From NCBI GenBank assembly GCA_030704615.1, contig CM060732.1, positions 8,308,001 to 8,372,000 on the forward strand: a stretch of DNA of 64,000 nt. The letters are read 5' to 3'. The notes under the pieces are model-generated. The model was not told the origin of the DNA, did no database searches, and worked only from the letters and a program-made list of their open reading frames with translations. Each line of letters starts with the position of its first letter. The stretch's first letter is position 1. The stretch comes from Takakia lepidozioides (lineage: Eukaryota > Streptophyta > Takakiopsida > Takakiales > Takakiaceae). Position numbers and translations under genes: made by a program. Positions 44,217 through 53,883 of the stretch are shown here, in pieces.

Positions 44217-45200
44217 CAGCTGAGGTGTTCAGGCTGGCAGCTACACTCTGTGAGAGTGGGGATGTTACCTCATTTTCTGCGGAGATAGTGGGAGGTGTAG
44301 TGCCGGAGGGATCTTCGAATTTGAGGGTCAAGACTGCCACGGCAGCGCCATGACAAGCTGTAGCTGCCAGGTTGATGGAGCTGCCAGCTAGGCCAGCCAT
44401 TGAGCGCGCCATGGTGACACCTGGAGTTGTCATGTTAGACAACCAGAATGACATTTTATATTTGAGTGGACCGGCAGGCAAGAGGTACCGGCCACTGCGG
44501 GTCTTGTTGGACTCGGGAGCTCAGCCATTGATGCTGGGCAGAGCTGCTATTGAAGGCTTGGGCCTCACGGAGGCGGATATGGAGCCTTGTCCTTTCCAGA
44601 TACAGACGTCTCTGGGAGGATCGGAGCAGGCTCGGGGCATGACACGGCGTGAGTTGGCTATCAGACTACGGCCGGATCACCCTACAGATGGCTCAGTGAT
44701 GCGAGCCAAGGCCATTGTGACAGACGCGGTCTCGTACGATGTCCTGGTTGGTGGGGCACTCTTGTACCCCATGGGCTTCATCCTGGATTTTTGGGAGGAT
44801 TCAGCTTCCTATAGGCCTGGATGGCAGTCAGGGGAGGGCCAGCATGTGCAGCTCCCTGTGACATTCATAGGAGGAGTTGTGGTTGCCCAGCAAGGCAAGA
44901 TGCCGATACTAGCAGCATTCACAGCTGCAGTGAGTTGGCCTGGAGAGTTGCTTGAGGGCAACGCTCATTTAGAGGATGTGTCACCTCCAGGAGAGCAGGA
45001 TGACATGTATGGTATGGCGGAGTTGCCTGCCATGGTTGCTCAGACTCCATTGTGGGGCACGAACAAGGATTTGCAGCGGGTTGCTGATCGACGGGTGCAA
45101 CAAACCTGGGTGGAGGCTTTTGTACCATCAGGAGAGGAGGAGAGTGCGGGGATTGCACCAGGACCACCTCAGTTGTCTCTATTGGACACCACACCTATTG
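44217..45200 (+). pseudogene. G2 protease region
   Basis: The frame continues directly from gag across the T1 insertion (GVRPAEVF) and passes a TGA near 44351. It then runs open from 44372. A retroviral-type aspartic protease is marked by VLLDSGAQPLMLG (about 44502-44540; DSG active site) and a following hydrophobic V-x-V-L-V-GG-style flap end (YDVLVGGALLYPMGF near 44740). Proteases of this type cut the polyprotein. A ~130-residue linker leads into the methyltransferase without a break. Confidence 0.75.
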
Positions 45201-46470
45201 TGTGGCAGTATCCGGATGAAGACATTTGTCTTCTGGACTTGTTTGGCGGGATCAGCACCGGATTGGCTGCTGTGTTACAGGCAGGTGTACGAGTTCGGCG
45301 TTACCTGTATGTGGAGATGGATGAGACTGCACGACGCATTTCACTTCGCCATGTTGCTTAGTTGGTGCAGCAGTACCCTGAGTTGTTGCCGGTGTCTGCA
45401 GTTCGTGGATATCAGCAGGCCTTACCAGCAGACATTTCATTGCTGGGGCGCAGGATTTGGAGCGGGTTGGCTCCATTGATCTGATAGTGGCAGGTTGGCC
45501 CTGCCAAGGGCATTCATCAGCCGGATATGGCAATGGATTGCGAGACTCGAGGTCGGGTCTGTTTTGGGAGATGGTGCGGGTTTTGCGCCATTTGCAGCTT
45601 CATCAAGCTGTATCTCCAACATACATCTCAGAGAATGTGCCACTGATGGGCGATTCTCGGGCCAGGGTGATGGCCAGTGTGCATCAAGTCCGGTCGTGGC
45701 TTGGGTCAGCAGTGTTGCTGGATGCAGCTACAGTGGGGTCACGGGCTCATCGTCCACGGCTATGGTGGACTAACTTGATGCCACCCACACTGCTCAAGCG
45801 TGCATTTGATGGGGTGCAGCGGCCAGCACACGTCACAGTGGATAGCATTTTGGACACAAGGAGGCAGTCTCAACGTGTGAGACACAATGACCGTTCGCCT
45901 TTGGCAGTGGTCAACAGGGTGGGTCAACCACGAGCAGCATTACCTACACTGCTCAGCTTCCCAGGATCGCATGCTTTTTGGGATAATGGACCTGGCCTCT
46001 TGTGGGATGCTCAGTTGCAGCAGTTAGTGGAGCCTAATGCTGACGAGCGTGAACGGGCAATGGGTTTTACCACTGGTACCACGGCGGTGTCATCTCTTTC
46101 TGAGGCATCACATTGTCAGGTGTTGGGGCAAACAATTGATCTCAATTGCTTAACTTGGATTATCAGCTTGGCTATGGCTGAGCAACGCAGAGTGCGGAGT
46201 ACACTTCCCTCGATGGTCTCTTTGCCTACCGAGACGGTACAGGCAATGAGTGGGGGCGAGCATGTGAGAACCACGGGGTGTAGGTATCCATGGCACACGT
46301 GGGAGGTGCTCGAGGTTCAGAGGGAGTTGGCAGCCAAGGTGGCGGTGATGGATGAGGTTGGGGATTTTTCTCGGGTTGAGGAAGTCCTCGAGGATGAGAT
46401 GATGGGGCAGGATGAGGCTTTGTCATTGACTGAGCAGGTAGGGAGTACTGCTCAAGAGGTTGCAACATAG
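45201..46470 (+). pseudogene. G2 C5 cytosine DNA methyltransferase domain
   Basis: Motif I is DICLLDLFGGISTGLAAVL (45220-45276), the SAM-binding loop. Motif IV carries the catalytic cysteine in VAGWPCQGHSSAG (about 45487-45525). Motif VI is SENVPLM (about 45630). Motif VIII has the RPRLWW arginines (about 45750). The target-recognition region follows, and ERERAMGFTTGTT (about 46050) marks motif IX/X. The layout is that of Dnmt/Dcm enzymes, which transfer methyl from SAM to carbon 5 of cytosine. A TAG at 45359 (CAG-like position) and a one-base shift near 45443 break the frame between motifs I and IV; the catalytic residues survive. About 100 further residues lead to a TAG at 46468 and then RT. 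It sits inside the pol frame, so it was presumably made as part of the polyprotein. Confidence 0.88.
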
Positions 46471-47960
46471 CAACCACTGGACGCGTCCTCTACCTCTAAG
46501 CCCACTGGACTTAAGGTTGCACTTACGGAGGACAATTGGGAGCCTGACATTGGACCCATTGTCACCGGAGGAGAGAGACGATGTATACGGCGGTTCCTGA
46601 GGGCTTACAGGAATTGCTTTGCCTTCAGTTTGAAGGACTTGGGAGCACTGAAGGGTCAAGAGATTCGTATTGAGTTGGCCACTGACATGCCAATCTTTCG
46701 GAGACCCTATAGATATAGTGACATGGAGAGGTCTTTGATTCAGATGAGGACTCAAGATCTCTAGGAGGCTGGTTTGGTGGAGCTCTCTGGTGGAGAGTAT
46801 GCTTCAACCACAATGATGCTAGCCAAGAAGGATGTGTATGGCAATTGGACGGAGAGACGTATGTGCGGTGCTTACCGACTTGTAAATCGTCAGACCAAGT
46901 CCGATAAGTATGCCATGCCAACACCAGAGGAGATCTTTGATGCCATCGGGCATGCTAAGGTCTTTAGCACTTTGGATTTACGATCCGGATATCACCAGTT
47001 GCCGATCAAGGAGGCGGACAAGCAGAAGACGAAATTCTGGGGGATCAATGAGCACGGCAAGGATTGCCTATATCAGTGGCGGTTCTTACCATTTGGACTT
47101 AAGAATGCTCCTGCAGAGTTTCAGAGAGTCATGGATAGGATTCTAGAAGGGATGGACTTTGCTCGGTGCTATATAGATGACATCATCATCTTTAGTGCTA
47201 TAGTGGAGGAGCATGAGAGACACCTTCAGGTGGTATTAGAGCGCTTGAGAACGCACGGATTGAAGTTGCATCCGGGGTGCAAGTTTTTCCACAACAAGAT
47301 TGAGTATCTGGGTCACATGATATATCCTGGAGGATTGGGGGTACAACAGACTAAGATAGAGGCCATTGCACAAATTCCACGCCCCACGGATGTGAGCCGA
47401 GTTCGAGCTTTCATGGGGTTGGCAAACTATTATAGACGGTTTGTCAAGGGTTTTAGTGCCATTGCAAAGGCTCTAACCAAGTTGACCAAGGTGGACTAGG
47501 AGTGACAATGGGAAGATGAACAGGAACGAGCTTTCCAAGAGCTCAAGGCGAGGTTGACCTCGGCGCCTATCCTGAGACGACCTATCAGGGGGCGTCCCTT
47601 TCAGCTGCATACGGATTGGAGCATGCTGGGGCTTGGGACAGTGCTCACATAGGTGGATGATGAGGGAACAAAGTTCGTAGTGGCTTATGCTAGCCGCTCG
47701 AACAACGCTGCAGAGGCTAAGTACAGCTCATATGAAAGAGAGTGCTTAGCTGCAGTGTGGGCCGTGGCACATTTCAGGTGCTATCTATAAGGCAATCTCT
47801 TCACCCTTGTCACGGATCACCAGCCACTCAAGTGGTTGATGGAGTCAGACAAGCTTACGGGGAAGCTTGCACGGTGGGCACTCATACTTCAGGAGTATGA
47901 CTTTCAGGTTGTGGGGATCGACCAGGTTTGGTCAATCGGGATGTGGATGGATTGAGTCGC
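46471..47960 (+). pseudogene. G2 reverse transcriptase and RNase H
   Basis: RT motifs: FSTLDLRSGYHQLPIK, LPFGLKNAPAEFQRVM and the catalytic YIDD within CYIDDIIIFS (about 47166-47195); then the connection IEYLGHMI and FMGLANYYRRFVKGF. RNase H residues follow: HTDWSMLGLG (D), YERECLAAVW (E) and VTDHQPLKW (D). In-frame stops occur at 46762 (TAG), 47497 (TAG), 47503 (TGA), 47651 (TAG) and 47788 (TAA). Several replace residues that are Gln or Trp in related elements. Confidence 0.9.
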
Positions 47961-48289
47961 AATCCATGCACGAGCCAGCAGGATGACACTGGAGCTCGGT
48001 GGCACGGTGAGACGGACAAGGAGATGGTGTCGGGATGACATGCATATGTCTTTTTGTGTATCTTGGCATCGGGAGGTCGGTTGGACCTACAACAGGGATG
48101 ACTGTAGACGGACTGTCTGAGGACCCTGAGGCTAGTGATGAGCCAGGTGGTACCAGAGATATACATGAGGATTCGTCTGTGTTGGACTACCTCCGTACTG
48201 GAGACATGGCAGCCACTGTGACTGCCAATGAGAGGGATCGGATCCTGCAACGAGCAAAGAGGTTCAAGTGGGAGGGGATACACCTGCTC

Positions 48290-49405
48290 TGAGTATGGGA
48301 GGATGGTCGGGTGAGGATTGTGCCTCATCCCACACAGCGTGCACGGTTAGTGCGGCATGCCCATGAGAAGTTGGGGCATTTTGGAGTGCGACGCATTCAC
48401 AGTTTACTGCAGGGGCAGTATTGGTGGCGTGGTATGCATATAGAGGTGCAACAGTTCGTGGCTAGGTGCATGGTGTGTGACAGGGTGCGTGCTTCATTCA
48501 ACGCCCCTACACCACAGTTGCATCCTTTACCAATCATGGGATTGGGCTACAGGTGGAGTCTTGACTTCGCAGGACCGTTACCACTGACTATGCGCCACCA
48601 CAGATAGGTGTTGGTGATGGTGGAGCACTTCTCCAAGTGGATTGAGTTGGTTCCGTTGCCTGACAAGACTAGTAAGGGGGCTGCGTATACATTCTTGGAT
48701 CGTGTGCTTAGCCGATTCGGTGCTCCAGCTGAGGTACTCACGGACCAAGGGAGAGAGTTCTTGGGGGAGTTTCAGGCTTTGTGTGATAAAGCCTTGATAG
48801 ATCACCGCACCACTTCTCGGGATCATCCTGAGGCCGATGGCTTGGCAGAGAGAGTTGTTCAGATGGTGAAGAGGGGTTTACGCAAGTATGGCTTGGCAGA
48901 AGGGACACCTAAGAGATTGGGATCTTCAGGTACCTTGGTTAGCCATGGGCTACCGGTTCAGCAAACAAGCATCACTTGCCTCATTCTCACCATATTTTCT
49001 TCTCTTTGGCCGAGAGCCGGATTTGCCTACAGCCATTTGTAGGGACACTGCTCAAGTCCTTAACCTTGACGATCCAGACGAGTGGGTACGTGCATGTGAT
49101 CAGCGTGCAGAGTTGTTCAAGAAAGTCATGCCCATGGCTTTTGAGAACCTTGCCATTGCACAGCACCGTGATACGTTGAGGTATGCCACTATACGTGGTG
49201 GAGGATATCGTCCTGGGGTTCGGAAGTTTAGCCCTAGTGACTATGTTTATTTGCAGCAGACTGCTCCTACGACCCTGGATGTGACTGCAGGGCGTGTTAT
49301 TCTGAGGGTTCGAGAGGTGTTGCCCTCAGGAGTCCTGATCTTGGAGGGTCGGGATGACATGACTTGGAAGGATCATGTGCGTAATTGTGCGCCATGTCAC
49401 CTTCC
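48290..49405 (+). pseudogene. G2 integrase
   Basis: An HHCC finger (RHAHEKLGHFG ... CMVCDRV) is followed by DDE residues in RWSLDFAGP (about 48558), EVLTDQGREF (about 48738) and DGLAERVVQ (about 48838). Frames change near 48935 and a TAG lies at 48606 just after motif 1. The C-terminal DNA-binding part includes FSPSDYVYL and VLILEGRDDMTWKDHV, a variant GPY/F-like module. This type of integrase inserts the cDNA and produces the short target duplication. Confidence 0.9.
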
Positions 49406-49460
49406 CAATGTTGATGGCAGAGTTGACCCAAACTTGGCAGTGGTACCTGCAGGTTTGAGG

Positions 49461-49605
49461 TGCATGCTCTGTGGGTCTGCCAAAGGGGTAGCCACCATGC
49501 TGGTGTGTGATCGATGCTCAAGGGGTTGGCATATGGGATGCTTGACACCACCTCTTGAGAAGGTTTTCTGACGGAGATTGGTTGTGTCCACACTGCTTGG
49601 GATAG
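49461..49605 (+). pseudogene. PHD finger at the C-terminus of G2 pol
   Basis: Directly after the integrase, a Cys4-His-Cys3 pattern is readable: CMLC, then CDRC (13 residues later), WHMGC, and, after a one-base shift near 49570, DGDWLCPHCLG followed by TAG. The spacing and the W before the last Cys pair are those of a PHD finger, a reader of histone H3 tails in host proteins. It takes the place of the chromodomain found in G1. The frameshift sits inside the domain, so this copy cannot fold. Confidence 0.82.
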
Positions 49606-49864
49606 TGGCAGTGGACATGACTGGAGGCAGCTAACAAGACATGGGAGGCCAATCTCATAGGAGTCAATACACGAGATCCCAGGCTCAAATTCACAGGTTG
49701 CAAGATGGCGACTAACGATGGGGCAACTCTTGCACTCGGCCTCTTGATCTATCGAGTTTGAGTGTAGTAGGGATAGTGGTGGAGGACTTAGTGAGGCTAT
49801 GGTCACTATCACATCTTGTGGCTACCTGGACTTAGAGGGACCTAAGCACCAGCTAGGGGGACGA

Positions 49865-50054
49865 TTGTGTGGACTAGTGACTGCCATAGTGGGCAGCATA
49901 GTGGCAACCTAGTGACTGACTAGTTGTAGCCTAGTGGTTGGACTAGTGGCTGGACTAGTGGTGGACTAGTGATATACTAGTGTGTGGTGTGCACATGTGT
50001 TGTGTGGTTTTGGACAACGATGTAGTTGTGTAGCGATATGTATGCGCACGACAG
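49865..50054 (+). repeat. Repeat A, first copy (190 bp)
   Basis: Starts TTGTGTGGACTAGTGACTGC and ends GCGCACGACAG. It follows a purine run (AGCTAGGGGGA) that could be the G2 polypurine tract, so A may be the start of the true 3' LTR. It is rich in GGACTAGTG repeats. Confidence 0.8.
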
Positions 50055-50055
50055 C

Positions 50056-50382
50056 TGTCAAGTTATTTTACCACTAGTATGAAACTAGCTAGGAAATAGC
50101 TAGCTTTTACATATTGACATTTGGGACTGGCCCAAGTGTCAATCCAGGGGTCAAGACAGATTTAGGCCCTGGAGTGGTTATCTTTACGACAAGCGCGGGA
50201 GGCTCATCTTTCTCGAGTTGAGCCTCACCGCGCCTAGCTATGGCGCCGTAGTGTGGATTCTCCATGGCGTGGGGTGCACTTGGCTTGACTTGTATTTGAG
50301 TGATGAGGTTATATATGCATGAGTTTATGCTTCAGCTTTGTGAGCTCGCATGAGCTTGTGCTTGTATTCTTCTTATTTATCA
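50056..50382 (+). repeat. Terminal repeat B, right copy (candidate 3' LTR of G2)
   Basis: 327 bp, same length as 22226-22552 and only a few percent different. It is placed between the two copies of repeat A. Confidence 0.75.
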
Positions 50383-50572
50383 TTGTGTGGACTAGTGACT
50401 GCCATAGTGGGCAGCATAGTGGCAGCCTAGTGACTGACTAGTTGTAGCCTAGTGGTTGGACTAGTGGCTGGACTAGTGGTGGACTAGTGGTATACTAGTG
50501 TGTGGTGTGCACATGTGTTGTGTGGTTTTGGACAGCGATGTAGTTGTGTAGCGATATGTATGCGCACGACAG
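50383..50572 (+). repeat. Repeat A, second copy (190 bp)
   Basis: Nearly identical to 49865-50054 (only about three differences). The A-B-A arrangement is unexplained by a simple LTR structure. Confidence 0.8.
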
Positions 50573-50795
50573 GGGAATCAACAGTACACAACGCCATAGC
50601 TAAGCTGCCGGACGTGGTGAGGCTCAACTCGAGAGAGATGAGCCTCACCGCGTCTGACGCGAGGATAACTCCCGCCAGGGCCCATTATTAACTTTGGACC
50701 CTGGATTGACACTTGGGCAAACTCAAGTGTCAATACAACAACTAGTTATTTCCTAGCTAGTTTCACACTAGCTACCTTAAACTAGATACTTTCAT
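50573..50795 (-). repeat. Inverted, diverged copy of B (right)
   Basis: The minus strand matches B, including its beginning (TTTCACACTAG and TATTTCCTAGCTAG), and it is close to 21975-22165. The following stretch to 50855 is rich in ACTAGTT motifs. Confidence 0.6.
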
Positions 50796-50855
50796 ACTAA
50801 CTAATAAATTAACTAGTTTCACCTTAACTAGTGAACTAGTTAGTTTAACTAACAT

Positions 50856-51475
50856 CAAAATCCACTTGACAAGGGCAAAGATGGACACAATTGACCAGAA
50901 CGCTCTACTTCTGCCTCCCGTAGCCCACTTAACAGAGACTTAACAGTGGATGACCCGAATTGAAGGAAGTCACTCTCCAATTTCTGTGCAAGAGGTAAGA
51001 GTAGCGGCTTCACTATAGAGGTGGGACAGACGAGAGCAGATGCCTGCGCCGTGAGCGCCATATGATCATCTGCCATATGATGACTTGGATCATCTTTCAG
51101 CATAATTTGCTTGCACATCCCCAAAACCCTCCATTCCACACACCTGCCGGGCATATGTTGCAAGTGCGCGGACATACATAGCTCGGAAATTGGCGCCGCC
51201 GTGCCTCGCCATGTCACCCACGAACCCGGTGTAGGTGTAGTCGATGGGCCCATCTACAGGTAGCTATAGCCATGTAGTATAGCCATCTCATCCACAAATG
51301 TAGGGTGCAGTGGGGTGTGGGCCCATATGCAGGTAGGCATAGCCATATGCTATAGCCAGTTTTACTAGTTCACTAATTGACTTTATAGATAGTTCTAGTC
51401 TCTAGATAGTTCTGCAAATAAATAGCCAATTGGTATAGCCAGCTTCACTAGTTCACTAGTTGACTTTTTCTAAGT
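50856..51475. other. Spacer with no supported gene
   Basis: A minus-strand open frame of 132 codons (50855-51253) has no recognisable domain. Two copies of a TATAGCCAG(T/C)TT(T/C)ACTAGTTCACTA-type motif occur at about 51353 and 51438, just upstream of the HUH ORF; they could belong to its promoter or element end. Confidence 0.35.
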
Positions 51476-52300
51476 ATGGCAGGTAGGATGAAAATGGCTG
51501 CAAGAGGGAAGGCCAAAGTGGCAGAGGGTGGAGAGATGTTCATAGAGGCAAGTGTTTCACTGGGCGTGGGTGGAGCATATATCGACGTCACATGCTTACA
51601 GAAAATGGAGGAGTTTATTGTTACCTGGTGCATTTCTGGCTTGTGTGCACTTGAAAGAGGTGACACTTTGTTCCATTTGCATTTGCAAATGGTTTATAGG
51701 TTGTATGTATCGAGTGTTAACAAACTTATCAAAAAGTGTCTTGGGTGGACCCTGAAGCTTGCACCATCTGGACATCTTGTCCACTATAAAGCTCTTCGTG
51801 GTAAAGGGTTTCATACTTTTACAGGCATGGTTGGGTATTGTCTCAAAAATGCCGATAAACTAGGTTTCACATTTGTACACAGAAATGTAAGTGCAGACCA
51901 AATGCAGGAAGGTGTGGATCTGTATATCAAATATGGTACGTTGTCCACGAAGAACCGTTTATGCCTCACACACCATAATGTGTTGGAGCGCGCACAAATG
52001 TGGAGCAAATACAAAATGCGCAGGCAACTCGTTTTTAATTTGCCTTCTGTATTACTGAGCATGCTAAAGTCCGGTCAGTTTTACCCTACAGCTGCATGGG
52101 TGGTACCCTACAAAAATAGTGGGATGGATTTTCACAGAGCTGGTTCTATCTGGAAGACAATGGTGCAACCGCAGGAATTGGAAATGGTGGACATCGCTCG
52201 AATTTTTTATGAGTGTTCGACTGGTTCTTCACGACTTCGGGACCTCTTTTGTGCACAAGTTACTTCCGAAGCTGACAATTTTGCTGCTTTACCTGTCTAA
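51476..52300 (+). CDS. HUH-type (Rep-like) endonuclease ORF, replitron-like
   Basis: An uninterrupted frame of 274 codons starting ATG GCA GGT. Rep-type motifs appear in order: a hydrophobic strand FIVTWCISGL (residues ~47-56, motif 1 position), an HUH metal-binding motif LFHLHLQMVY (~67-76, H-x-H followed by Q), and a catalytic tyrosine motif MVGYCLKNAD (~119-128, Y-x-x-K). This is a single-tyrosine (Y1) HUH endonuclease layout, as in CRESS Rep proteins and the eukaryotic replitron transposons. These enzymes nick one strand, stay linked through Tyr, and start rolling-circle-type transfer. No SF3 helicase (Walker) motif is visible downstream. The N-terminal ~40 residues are basic and Gly/Ala-rich. 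The intact frame amid decayed elements suggests recent activity or host use. The function is inferred from motifs only. Confidence 0.6.
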   Translation: MAGRMKMAARGKAKVAEGGEMFIEASVSLGVGGAYIDVTCLQKMEEFIVTWCISGLCALERGDTLFHLHLQMVYRLYVSSVNKLIKKCLGWTLKLAPSGHLVHYKALRGKGFHTFTGMVGYCLKNADKLGFTFVHRNVSADQMQEGVDLYIKYGTLSTKNRLCLTHHNVLERAQMWSKYKMRRQLVFNLPSVLLSMLKSGQFYPTAAWVVPYKNSGMDFHRAGSIWKTMVQPQELEMVDIARIFYECSTGSSRLRDLFCAQVTSEADNFAALPV

Positions 52301-52845
52301 TCTCAGTTTGTGGATTCACAAAGGACCAAACTTATGCCAATGGATCAACTCGTACCTACCTTTTATTCCACTTGCTCATAGATTTACTGACAATCACCAT
52401 GCATTTTAGTGACTAGTGGGTTCCTGTATAACAAGTTTTGGCATTTCCATCTATCTATAGCATGTTCTCTGTATAGCCAGGTTCACTCTGAGTTCTCATT
52501 TCTTGAACTCTTTTCAAACTTTTTCATAAAGTTTCATGCTGGACCATCCAACAATTAAAATTAGTAGTAGTTTATGGTGATACGTAGTGAAAACTATGCG
52601 TTATGATTTACCTAGGCTGACAATGAAACCACAAATTAGGGTTTGCATTGTGCGAGAGTAGAAAGCATAGAAGAGTTGAATTTGTTGGCTCTGTCCCCAA
52701 GGATAGAGGCGTTGCGGAGACTTCTTGCCTAGGCGGAGCTAGGCAGAGTACGGAATACTAGGCTTAGAGCCGGGTTTCAGCTACAAGCGCCCCCCCATGA
52801 ATAGCCCCCAGGATTAAGGAGGCGCTATTGGACGAAATAGGATAT

Positions 52846-52945
52846 TCCTTAAGGGGTGCCCCCACGGATCCGCCCCTTGCAAAAAAAGCTGTCCCTTCAT
52901 AAGGGGCGGACGGATTTGGGGGCGCCCCTAACTGACAGCTTTGTC
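52846..52945. repeat. GC-rich inverted repeat (MITE-like hairpin)
   Basis: The arm TTAAGGGGTGCCCCCACGGA (52850 on) continues through TCCGCCCCTTG and AAAGCTGTC. Its complement follows: CCTTCATAAGGGGCGGACGG, then GGGGGCGCCCCTAA. Arms are about 38 bp with a few mismatches and a very short loop. It is probably a small foldback element. Confidence 0.7.
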
Positions 52946-53204
52946 TTTTCCTGCAGCCTTACAGAAAATTATTCTTTCCATCCAAATTTAAGTTAGATTT
53001 TAAGAGAGGGAATGATTTTTGACATTTCATCCAAAACCTATATTAATGGGCCATTTACTATGTCATGGGCCCACAACAATTGGTGCCAAAGACTTCTAGA
53101 GGGGCGAATGGAAACCCACCCCCTCTCATTTTTAAGGGACGATTCCTTCCCGGGGCCTTGGGGGGCACTTGGGAGTGCCCATGGAACCGGCCCTTATACA
53201 TTCA

Positions 53205-53365
53205 GCCTATGGAGGGTTGATGGACCCGCAAGGTTGGAGAACTAGGCCTATCCATAAGCCTAGTCTATGGAGGGTTGATGGACCCGCAAGGGATAGAGGC
53301 ATTGTGGTTGCCTAGGGGGAGAACTAGGCTTATCCATAAGCCTAGTCTATGGAGGGTTGATGGGC
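53205..53365. repeat. Short direct repeats (CTATGGAGGGTTGATGG)
   Basis: Three copies of CTATGGAGGGTTGATGG occur at about 53209, 53266 and 53347, with GAACTAGGC(C/T)TATCCATAAG in two of the gaps. A related GGATAGAGGC(G/A)TTG block occurs at 52702 and 53291. Confidence 0.75.
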
Positions 53366-53527
53366 AGATTCATGAAGCCCCGGAAAAAGTATAAAAGAAC
53401 AACCCCAAAATCACCGAAGGACAGAGCCTGATGTGGAGGAGCCCGCTTGTTCTGACGGCGGGGTTTGGGGGTTAGGGCTTTGACTCTGTCGGCGTGTTGT
53501 TTCTCTCGTTGTTGTGGCGGGGTGCTC

Positions 53528-53773
53528 ATGGCGGTCTCTCAGGAGATCACGGGCCATGACGAGTGTTTGAAGAAGCCCAAGGAGCTGATCGAGAACTTCA
53601 ATTTGCCTGGTGCGTCTGTTTATCTCTTCCCGCGTGGGTCTGAATATATTTCATCCTCTTTTCGTGTTGTGACTATGAAGTCCAAGATTTTTATTCCCTT
53701 GGAAGAAGAAACCCTTTGCAAGTGTGAGCGAGTATCCGGTTCCAGAACAGTCCTAGCTATGATCCGGTGGTGA
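53528..53773 (+). CDS. Short ORF upstream of BCD1, possibly a first exon or remnant of a DUF538-like gene
   Basis: From the ATG at 53528 (MAVSQEITGHDECLKKPKEL) the first 28 residues resemble the N-terminus of plant DUF538 proteins. A possible splice donor GTGCGT follows at 53611; without splicing the frame continues to a TGA at 53771. No later DUF538 exon was found before BCD1. It may be a gene remnant or transcribed leader of BCD1. Function unknown. Confidence 0.25.
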   Translation: MAVSQEITGHDECLKKPKELIENFNLPGASVYLFPRGSEYISSSFRVVTMKSKIFIPLEEETLCKCERVSGSRTVLAMIRW

Positions 53774-53883
53774 AATTATCGGAGAGAGAGATTATTTGTT
53801 AGACTGAATGTCAGAGTCTCGATGGCTGTTGTTGTTGGTCAGACACTCGAAGAGAGAGGGACTTGGAAACCTGGGAGGGTCGA

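Larger units (their letters stand above)
22226..50572 (+). mobile_element. Retroelement G2: Ty3/Gypsy-like, carrying a C5 DNA methyltransferase and a PHD finger, split by T1
   Basis: Coding domains in order are gag (25174-27143), then after the T1 insertion protease (~44.5 kb), C5 methyltransferase (45.2-46.15 kb), reverse transcriptase and RNase H (46.5-47.96 kb), integrase (48.3-49.4 kb) and PHD finger (49.46-49.6 kb). Identical-length 327-bp repeats B (22226-22552, 50056-50382) bracket it and are candidate LTRs. A purine tract AGGGGGA lies before 49865. No tRNA primer site was recognised after the left B. Many stops and frameshifts make it inactive. The boundaries are the weakest part of the call; the domain series is clear. 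Confidence 0.75.

Noticed and set aside
45200-46470. Host MET1 or CMT gene inserted in a retroelement
   Set aside because: No BAH, chromodomain or replication-foci domain and no introns; the frame flows from protease into the methylase, so it belongs to the element.
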